The notes under the pieces are model-generated. The model did not search any database. It saw only the letters and a list, made by a program, of their open reading frames with translations, and was not told the DNA's origin. A program made the position numbers and the translations under genes. From assembly GCF_027409185.1 (NCBI RefSeq), contig NC_084464.1:46723095-46787094 (forward strand): a stretch of 64,000 nucleotides of DNA, read 5' to 3'. The stretch comes from Cynocephalus volans. Its lineage: Eukaryota > Chordata > Mammalia > Dermoptera > Cynocephalidae. Positions 10,601 to 20,600 of the stretch are shown piece after piece. Within the stretch, counting starts at the first letter, position 1. Each line of letters opens with the position of its first letter.

Positions 10601-13600
10601 TACTAAAATAGCAGTTTCATATGATTCATCCTAATCTTTGTACATATATTTATCTTACAAACCTTTCATTCTGCAGCTTGCTTTTTTCGCATGCCAGTAT
10701 AGTATGCATATCTTTCCATGTCTGTTCATACAAATATAATAATAAAAGTAGCTCACAACTTTTACTAAACAATGCACTATGCAGCAGGTATTGTGCTAAG
10801 CTCTTCACTCAAAACCACCCTTTGGAACAGGCCCCATTGTTATCTTCACAGAGGAGGAAGAGTAAGGTCTTAGAGAATTAAATCACTTGCCCATGAGCAC
10901 ACAAGTGGCAGAAGTAAAATCTTTCCAACCACACGTAGTGGTCCATGACATGGTGTACCTGTCCCCTACTGAAGTAGTGCTGGGTTGTTGCCAATTCTTT
11001 ATATTATGAACAATGCTTCAATGAACATTCTTGTACATGCAGCTCTGATCCCTTGAGCATCTATAGGTTAGATGATTAAAAATGCTGGGGCAAAGGTCCT
11101 GCCCAATTTCAAGTTCGATAGATTCTTGCCCGCTACAAAGACTGCCAATTCATACCTCACCAGTAGGGCATTAGAGTCCCCATTTCTCCACAACCTCCTC
11201 AGTACTTGATATTATCTGTCTTTTGCATCTATGTCAGTTTGTTAGGTAAAAAGCAGCATTTTCCATATAGGAAGGAAACTAACATTTGCTCTTTGCAGAC
11301 CTGAGTCCAGTGCTCCATATATATCATCTCATGCCATCCTCACAACCCTTCTCCATGGCAGGTATTAGCCTGTTTTATTTACAAAAAGAAAACAAAAGAA
11401 AACTGAGGCTCAGAGAGGTGAAGGAGTTTATCTAAGAGCACTCAACCAGAGAGTGAAAGTTGCTGGCCTTCCCTGTTCCCTCCCCTCACTGGAGTGTAGT
11501 CGTTTGGCTGGGGCTATGCAGGAAGATTCCTCAAAGAGGTGCTTTAAGAGGCTTTGAGGGGCTGAGCCCGTGGCGCACTTGGTAGAGTGCTGCGCTGGGA
11601 GCGCGGCAACGCTCCCGCCGCGGGTTCGGATCCTATATAGGACTGACCAGTGCACTCACTGGCTGAGTGCCAGTCACGAAAAAACGACAAAAAAAAAAAA
11701 AAAAAAAAAAAGAGGCTTTGAGGAAGAAAACGACATGGGTAGTTTTGAAAAGAGGCCAAGACACAGCAGATGGGAATATGTAAAACTCTTAGAGTAACAC
11801 CTATCACTTCAGAAGTGGTCAGTGGATGTTTGACATTATTATTCTCCTGAGTTGGTCAGCCTGGATTTTAAGTGCTAGGCATTGAGCCAGTGGCACCCAC
11901 AGAGTGGGGATTGGTATCCTATGACCACAGATGTATTAGTCAGGACTTTTCTGGATATAAGTGATAGAAACCAAACTCAGACAGCTTAAGGGAGAGGGTA
12001 TTTATTGGCTCATGCAGCCAAAAATCCAGGGATGGCTACCCCGAGGGAGTTAAGAGGAAAAAATGACAACCCCCTCACTGGGCCTCCTTACTTCCCACTT
12101 TGTGGAAGATAACCTGAGGCCCAGGGCAACACTGGGGAGAAGTCTCAATTCTTTCTCCCCATCCTCTCAAAATGAATGAATGAATAAACAAACAAACAAA
12201 TAAATAAATAAATAAAAATGAAGACTTGGCACACACACCATTTCTGAGACAGTGCCAGCTCCTGGAGAGGAACAGCCAAGGTGAAGTGCTGGTGGGAAGA
12301 AGCCCTTAAACACGGAATTGATTGATTGCATTTGGTGTGCGCAAGAGGACTTGAGTGCTGTGGGATAAAGATGAACAGAGACCTTGTCTCCAGAGTTCCA
12401 ACTGGGGGGAGGGGTTCAGAGTCCACATTCTAGTAGGGAGGCAGCCTTTGCAGCCAGGCACACTGGTTCCAATGTCAGCTCTGCCATTTACTCAAGTTCT
12501 CCAACCCTCTGTATCTTCATCTGAAAAAGAGGAACAGTTGTATCTGTATCAAGGTGGTTGTGGAGGCTAGAAATAGGGTATAAAAAGTAAAAAGTACCTC
12601 ACACAGTGGCTGGCACATAGTGTGATAGTGACTATTTTTAATCATTCACGCTGTCTGCTGTAAGTGCTATAACATAATTATCTCAAGGCCTTTTACCAGA
12701 TCTCCTTGTTTAAACCTCAACCGCTTTGTTCTAATATCATGGATTGGTTCAGTGCACCCACATTTCCTGCACACCATCATGGCCACTATCCCTTCGGAAA
12801 CCTTGCCCTCCCCATCTCCCAGACATTTTTCTTTTCTTTTTTAAAAAAGATGACCAGTAAGGGGATCTTAACCCTTGACCTGGTGTTGTCAGCACCACGC
12901 TCTCCCAAGTGAGCTAACCGGCCATCCATACATAGGGATCTGAACCCGTGGCCTTGGTGTTATCAGCACCACACTCTCCGAAGTGAGCCACTGGCTGGCC
13001 CCTCCCGGACCTTTTTCATGACCCTTCTTTGAGCTCTCTCCAGCTCCCTTCAGTCTGAGGGGTCCTTCCCAAAGCAGATACACTTGGGTGCTAGGAACAC
13101 TGCAGCCTGAACAGTGTCTTTGATGGAAACCATGATAAATTCGTGGCTTCTGCCCTGGGGTGGCAGACTGCTTCCCTGCAGACAGCCCAGCATCATGGGA
13201 AGAACTTGGGCTTTGGAATCTGATGGAACTGGATTTGAATCCCAAGCTTCTTACTCAGTGTGGGTCCTTGGGCAAATTACTGAATCCCTTGAGCCCTCAG
13301 TGTCCTTGTGTGTAGAAAAAGGACACCGATAACTAATGAAGCAGTATGGCCACCTGGGTTTGAATCTCAGCTCTGCCAGCTGTGACCTTGGTTGAGAAGT
13401 ATCTTGGGGCCTCAGTAGTTTTTTCGTCTGTAACATGAGGATATGAATAGTTGTTATGGGTGTTAAGTGAATGATAGGCAAAGTGCTTAGCTCAGTGTTT
13501 GGCACATAGTAAGTATACAAGTTTTAGTTATTATTTAACTGAACAGTGTGTGCAGAGAACTCAGCCAGGATTGGGCGGGGAGATGAGCAGGGAGGTGGGG

Positions 13601-16600
13601 AGCAATCCTTTGGCCCAGTTTTGGTTGGGGTGCAGGAAGGCAAACTGCCACTCTGCCTCAGGTGCTGTCCCACAACCTGTACACGGTCCTGCACATCCCC
13701 CATGACCCCGTGGCCCTGGAGGAGCACTTCCGAGATGATGACGACGGCCCTGTGTCCAGCCAGGGCTATATGCCCTACCTCAATAAGTACATCCTGGACA
13801 AGGTGGGGCTCGGCTTGTGTGGGGGGCACCTCTAACCTTTCTCCATTTCCCTAGCCTGGCCAGCACCCCAATACCTTGCAATTTCAACTCTTCCCCCCAA
13901 TAAACTCGCTCTTCTGTCCATCCCTGCTCTCCCATCTCCATCTGTCACATCCCCGCCACCTGCCCCCTCCTTGTTCCTCAACTCACCCTTAATGTCCCTC
14001 ATCTCTATCCTAGCCTCCACCCTTCCCATAACCTTCCACCCCATCCCTGCCTAGGCCCACTTCTAGCTTCCCGCTATAACCTTTACAAAGGACTCTCCAG
14101 CACCCCCTTCAATTCTGTCCCCCCTGTTCTTCCCACTTGTCACTGTCTTCCCATGTTCTTCTCAGCTGTCTGCTCCCCTCTGGATTTCCCTCATTTGTCT
14201 CCTGGGCTAGAGGACTAGAGTTTCTCTGTTGGCAAGGGACTTGGGTGGGTGTGGGTGTACTAGGGGGACAGGGTGGTTGGAACCAGCTAGTTACCTGGTA
14301 ATCAGTTCAGGGATTCCTCAAGTTAGATCCCTGGACTTGGCAGGGTGGGTAACAGGGGCATAGATGAAACTAAGTTGGAGCCTAGTTTGGTGGTAGAGCA
14401 GGGTTGGGGCAGCTGGCTGATTTGCAGGCCTGGTGGCAGGTGGAGGAGGGGGCTTTCGTTAAAGAGCACTTTGATGAGCTGTGCTGGACCCTGACGGCCA
14501 AGAAGAACTATCGGGCAGATAGCAACGGGAACAGCATGCTCTCCAATCAGGATGCCTTCCGCCTCTGGTGCCTCTTCAACTTCCTGTCTGAGGACAAGTA
14601 CCCTCTGATCATGGTTCCTGATGAGGTGAGGGTGATAGCAGCCACAGGGACTGAGTTGCTTGGGGCCAGGCCTCAGCAAAACCACAAAGGAGGCCAAATC
14701 ACCTTCTATACCTTCTCACATCCCCTTTCCTCACCATCCCCATGCTGGTACCTGTCCATACCCAGTTGTCTCCAGATGCCTCAAACTGCCCGTATCAGAG
14801 CAATTGTGCCTTCTTCCAGAACTGTAATTACACTTCCGTCAGAGTTCTGCTAGCCTTCACAGTAGGAAAATTATCTGCAAATTCTACTTACACAGAGGTG
14901 TAAATGCCTGATACATTACTGAGCATTTTAAGATGAGAACATTTAAGATCAAATGGCAGAATTTTAGGCACTGTGGCAATCTAGGAAGGGTGCTTTATAA
15001 GGGGAAGGGAGAACTTCCTGAGACAGAAAGTAACTCTCCAGTTACTCCAAGTGGGCAACCAAGCTTGACCCTGGTTCCAGGTCTTCCCTTTCTGTCTTTT
15101 TTCTGGAGAGCCAGGGAAGACTCAGCTCAGAGCCCCAGAGAGAAGGCATCCTGGGAGAAGCCCCTGCCTCCTCAACTCATAGGCAAAACCAGGGCAGCCT
15201 TTTTCCTGTCCACCTGTACTCTCCCTCTTTTCCCCACTTCTCTCCCCTGCCCATTCAGCTTCTCCTGACCCTTTAGTCTTCTTGATAGCTGTGGAGATGC
15301 CAAGGTGAATTTAGGTCATTAGAGTAGGTATGCAGGGGAGGGAGCCTCTGTGTTCACAGGAAGTCCTAGCATGTCTAACTGCACTCAGATTTGTTTCCTT
15401 GCTTCTGTTTGTGGGAAGGGTGAGGGAAGCTACCTGAGCCCTGAACTGGTGGCCTCCACTAAACCCCCAGCTGAGACCCCTAACCCCCAGGGTGGAAGTC
15501 CTAAAGAGAGTTTTGCAAAAAAACTTCTGGGGCAGGAGAAGGACATGTGTCCATCTGCACGGACACCTGGCTGGCTATCCTCCTTAGATCCCTGCCAGTT
15601 GGAGCAAGGCGGCCTTTCAGAGGCCAGGAGGCCACTTGCTTCTGTGATCAACACGCAGTGAGAACAAACTGCAGCAGGATGTACCCCAACCACCACTTCC
15701 TGTTCCTCTGTTACAGGTTTCCTGTCCCTGCCCTGCTTACCCCCACCCCCAATCCCCTTGCCCTCCCTCAAGGGAAGGATCCCCAGGCTTGGGGATTCAT
15801 CCTTGGAATAAGGACCCAAATGGGATTTGGGAGATCCAAATTGAGTTCTGGCTGCTTCTAACTTGCTGTGTGACTTAAAGCAAGTCACTTCTCCTTTTGG
15901 GCCTTGATTTTGCCATCTGCAAAGTAAGGGTATTGGGTGAGAGGGCCCTTGCACCTCCTCTGATGTATTCTGTGATTTGCTGTCTCTGCCTGACCCCCAG
16001 CTCTCAGCTCCCGCCATTAACCCTGCCCTTAATTTAAGGCAGGAAGGAGTGGGACTGGAGGTTGGGGAGCGGGAGAGGAAGCCTGAGTTGGGGTTGGGGC
16101 TCCAGATTCCCTCCCAAGTCTCTACCCTTGTCTCCACCAGCATTTGGCCCCTGGTGCCTCTGCTTACAGCCCCCTGTCCTTCATCCCCTCTGCCCAGGCT
16201 TTGGGAGTCAGATGGGAGTGCCTCCTAGTGTTGGTGTTGGCAACATTGCGTGCTGCAGTCACCAGACCTTCCTTCTCCCCCTCCAGGTGGAATACCTACT
16301 GAAGAAGGTGCTCAGTAGCATGAGCTTGGAGGTGGGCTTGAGTGAGCTGGAGGAGCTGCTGGCCCAGGAGGCCCAGGCGGCCCAGACCACTGGGGGGCTC
16401 AGTGTGTGGCAGCTTCTGGAGCTCTTCAACTCAGGCCGCTGCCTGCGGGGCGTGGGGCGGGACACCCTCAGCATGGCCATCCATGAGGTCTACCAGGAGC
16501 TCATCCAAGATGTCCTGAAGCAGGTCAGCCAAGTTGGGAACCAGGGTAGGATCCCAGGAAGGGGTGAAGCAGGGGAGCCTGTGAAACCTCTGACTTTACT

Positions 16601-17599
16601 CTGGCCAGCAGGGCTACCTGTGGAAGCGGGGGCACCTGAGGAGGAACTGGGCAGAACGCTGGTTCCAGCTGCAGCCTAGCTGTCTCTGCTACTTTGGGAG
16701 TGAAGAGTGCAAAGAGAAAAGGGGCACTATCCTGCTGGACTCACACTGCTGTGTGGAGGTGAGGGGGTCCTCAGAGTGGTGTGAAGATAAGGGGGTCAGG
16801 AGGAGGGCACATGGAGAAAAGCCAGTGACACAATTTTCTGCTTTGATTAGTGTGTACCCAAATATACCTGGGTGCCTGAAGGCCATTTTCTTTTCCTTCT
16901 GTTTTTTTTTTTTTTTCCTTTTTTTTTTCTGTTTTGTTTTGTTTCATTTTGCCTTTGTATAGGCCATTTTCATCCATGTCAGCACTTTAAAAGCACTAAA
17001 ACCGCAAATCAGATACCAAAGTCATCGTGAGTAACTGGATTTTGCTAAAGATTTCAGGGATGGCTTACGTCTACACTGCACAGTAAATCTTTCTTGAAAT
17101 ACTTTTTATTTTTTTATTCTTTTGGCAGCTGGCCCGTATCAGGATCCAAACCCTTGACCTTGGTGTTATAACTACACTCTAACCAACTAAGCTAACCAGA
17201 CAGTCCTAAAAATCCTTTTTAAAGGTCTTTCTCCTGGGCCGGCCCGTGGCTCACTCGGGAGAGTATGGTGCTGATAACACCAAGACCATGGGTTCGGATC
17301 CCATATAGGGATGGCCGGTTGCTCACTGGGTGAGTGTGGTGCTGAGAACACCAAGTCAAGGGTTGAGATCCCCTTACTGGTCATCTTTTTTAAATAAATA
17401 AATAGATAGATAGATAGATAAATAAATAAATAAAGGTCTTTCTCCTTTACCCAAATTCCATTCCCTTTGACAACTCTATGCCTCTCTATGCTCTCTCCAT
17501 GCTTCTCTCCTTTCCTTCTTCCCCTCCCTTTTCCTCCCTTGGCTCTGTTCATTATTAAGAGGCTTAAAACAATATTTTAAATAGTAGTTATATATATTA

Positions 17600-17636
<37 letters not shown>

Positions 17637-20600
17637 GAAATTTGCCATTTCAACCATTTTAAATGTATAATTCAGTGGTAGTAAGTACATTCACAATATT
17701 GTGGAACCATCACCACTTTCTATTTCCAAAACTTATTCATCACCCCAAACAAAAACTCTATACCCATTAAGCAATAATTCCTCATTTCCTTTTCCCCCAT
17801 CTCTGGTCACTTCTCGTCTACTTTCTGTCTCTGAATTTGCCTATTGTAGGTACCTTATATGAGTGGAATCATACAATATTTGTATCCTTGTGTCTGGTTT
17901 CTTTCACTTAGCATAATGTTTTCAAGCTTCATCTATGTTGTTATTCCTTTTTAAGGCTGAGTAATACAGTACACCTTCCATATCCACAGGTTCAACCTAT
18001 CATGGATCAAAAATACTCAAACATAGGGCCGAGCCCGTGGCGCACTCGGTAGCGTGCTGCGCTGGCAGCGCAGCGACGCTCCCGCCGCGGGTTCGGATCC
18101 TATATAGGAATGGCCGGTGCACTCACTGGCTGAGTGCTGGTCACGAAAAAGACAAAAAAAAAAAAAAAAAAAAAACTCAAACATAAATAAATTAAAAATA
18201 ACAATACAACAATAAAAAATAATACAAATAAAAAACAATACAGTATAACAATTTTACATAGCATTTACATTGTGTTAGGTGTTATAAGTAATCTAGGTGT
18301 TATTTTCCACACAATGTAAGCTCAGTGAAGGCAGGGATTTGGTCTGTTAGGCACACTCAGTATACCAACCCCCTAGAACAATGAGTGGCACTCAGGAGGT
18401 GCTCCAAAAATATCTGCGGAATGAATGAATGAACCTTCTCAATGGGCAGGGCTATGTGGAAACGAGTGGTCGTGGATAGTGAGGACCCTGTCACTGGAAG
18501 TGTTCAAGCATGATCCAATAAACATTAATTGAGTGGCGACTATGTACTAGGCCCTAGAGCGATACCGAGATGAAAATGGCCCTACTCAGCCTTCAACGAG
18601 TAAAGGCTACAGACTTGCGGGGGCGCAAGAACCCGTATAACCAATCGTCCAAGTCGGGCCACACAGGCTCCTGGCAGAGTGAGAGGAGTGGAGTTCCCAG
18701 GGAAGATGGTCAGCCAGGAGGGGTACGGGCTTGAGCTGGACCAACGCCGGGCAGGGGCGGCCCTGACCCCAGTGAGGCCAGCTTGGCTGGGGCCACCTGC
18801 CCTCTCCCAGGTGTTGCCGGACCGCGACGGGAAGCGCTGCATGTTCTGTGTGAAGACGGCTACACGCACGTATGAGATGAGCGCCTCAGACACGCGCCAG
18901 CGCCAGGAGTGGACGGCTGGTGAGTGCTCGCTGGGTGGCCTGGGTCTGGCTGTCCCTCAGTCGCCTCATCTGTGACAAGGGAGTGATAATATACTTTGCC
19001 CAGCGGGAGGCTGGGGAGTGGCCCCGAGAAACTCCGAAGGCCCCTTTCCGGCGGTGGGCTAGTCTCCGGCGGTGGGCTAGTCTCCGGCTGACCCTCTCTC
19101 GCTCCCTCCGCAGCTATTCAGACGGCGATCCGGCTGCAGGCCGAGGGGAAGACGTCGCTGCACAAGGACCTGAAGCAAAAGCGGCGCGAGCAGCGGGAGC
19201 AGCGGGAGCGGCGCCGGGCAGCCAAGGAGGAGGAGCTGCTGCGGCTGCAGCAGCTGCAGGAGGAGAAGGAGCGGAAGCTGCAGGAGCTGGAGCTGCTGCA
19301 GGAGGCGCAGCGACAGGCCGAGCGGCTGCTGCAGGAGGAGGAGGAGCGGCGCCGCAGCCAGCACCGCGAGCTGCAGCAGGCTCTCGAGGGGCAGTTGCGC
19401 GAGGCCGAGCAGGTGGGGCCAGCACCTGGGCGGAGCAGGTGGGCCGAGGGATGAGGTGGGGCTAGGCCGGGGAGAGGAGGACCGCGGTGGGGCCTGGGCA
19501 GAGGGTGGAGCCCCCAGGCTGAGGGATCCGCGTTGAGACGGGACTTGGAATGAAGGACTGTTGGGACAGAGCCCGTGGGCTTGAAAGAGGGATAGAGGTC
19601 TGGGCCTGTGTCAGGAGACCTGTGGCTAAGAAGGGAGAGAGGAGCAGAGAACCTGGCCGAGGGATCGCTTGAAACGAGGGGTGATGTGGGGAGGGGTCTG
19701 AGCTGAGTGATAGGTGTAGAGTGGGCCTTGGTTCGGAGACCTTAGCTGGGGGAAACGGCTTGGGCAGAAGGAGCCGCTAAAGACCGTGTGATTGGGGATT
19801 AATTTGGACCAGGTTGTACTAGACTTGAACTGAGTTTACAAGGAAACCAATTTGGGGAACGTAGGATGGGAGGTAGTTGGGACGCATGTATAGGCGAACT
19901 AGGCGTGCAGAGACAATTAGATTTAGGGTTTAAGAGACCTGGATCTGGAGTCAGAGGCACGTGGATCCAATCCCAGTTCTGCCTCTTAGAAGTCCTGTGA
20001 TCTCGGGCAAGTTACTTAGCCTGTCTGTGCTTCATTTACCTGTCAGTAAAATGTTGATGCCAATAGACCTTTGCTTATAGAAGTAGAGTGAAGATTAAAT
20101 CAGGAAACACTTTTAAAGTGTTCAATAACTTTAAGTTGTTGTAATAATTATAGCCACCTCCTTCCTAGCACCAGCCATAATTATATAATATACGTATATA
20201 ATAATAATAATTATTAAGGCTGGTGCTAGGAAGGAGGTGACCGTAATATATTTTAAAGTATTATTTAATTATAATATAATGTATTTATAATGTTATTTAA
20301 TTATATATTACATTATAATATATAATAATTATTAGTAAGGCTGGTGCTAGGAAGGGAATAACTTGAGCCCCTTTCCCCCGTGTGGCATCTGTTCATTGAC
20401 AATTATCTGACTTAGGCTCTCAGAAAAGGGTCAGATCAGGAAACCTCTGACATGAAGAAATTCCCCAGACCCTCACCCCCAGGTAGCCTATGTGGGCCGG
20501 GCTGGCAGAGCCCTGGGGGAAGGGCAGCATACCCACCCTTTCACACCCCTGCTGCCATTGACCTGGCTCTGTGTGCCCCCCTCCGCAGGCCCGGGCCTCC

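Larger units (their letters stand above)
4606..13661 (+). other. DEF6: DEF6 intron 1 (9.06 kb)
   Basis: The largest DEF6 intron. 4606-7680 is mostly unique sequence in which I recognise no repeat beyond a weak L2-like stretch near 5470-5540. From 7690 onward it is packed with MIR, MER5, L1M and SINE copies, listed separately. No extra exon with protein character is seen. Confidence 0.85.
16759..18810 (+). other. DEF6: DEF6 intron 5
   Basis: 2.05 kb containing a T-rich run (16900-16960), three SINEs, a TG/TA microsatellite, an L1M-like block and an L2-like 3' end. These are listed separately. Confidence 0.85.
19413..20588 (+). other. DEF6: DEF6 intron 7
   Basis: 1.18 kb. First 500 nt are GC-rich with short purine-rich repeats; then a MIR (19925-20150), then an AT-rich palindromic block (20155-20356), listed separately. 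Confidence 0.85.

Noticed and set aside
13546-13854. 102-codon frame starting before DEF6 exon 2
   Set aside because: It is a shifted frame over the exon and its flanks; the real exon frame is fixed by its splice sites and the DEF6 sequence.
15430-16143. 237-codon antisense frame in DEF6 intron 3
   Set aside because: Low-complexity composition, runs through a MIR relic and has no domain or splice logic; a chance frame in GC-rich sequence.
19077-19425. Two long antisense frames rich in Leu/Gln and Ala/Pro across DEF6 exon 7
   Set aside because: They are the complement of a gag/cag/ctg-rich coiled-coil exon. High GC and codon bias remove stops; no start context or conservation argument supports them.
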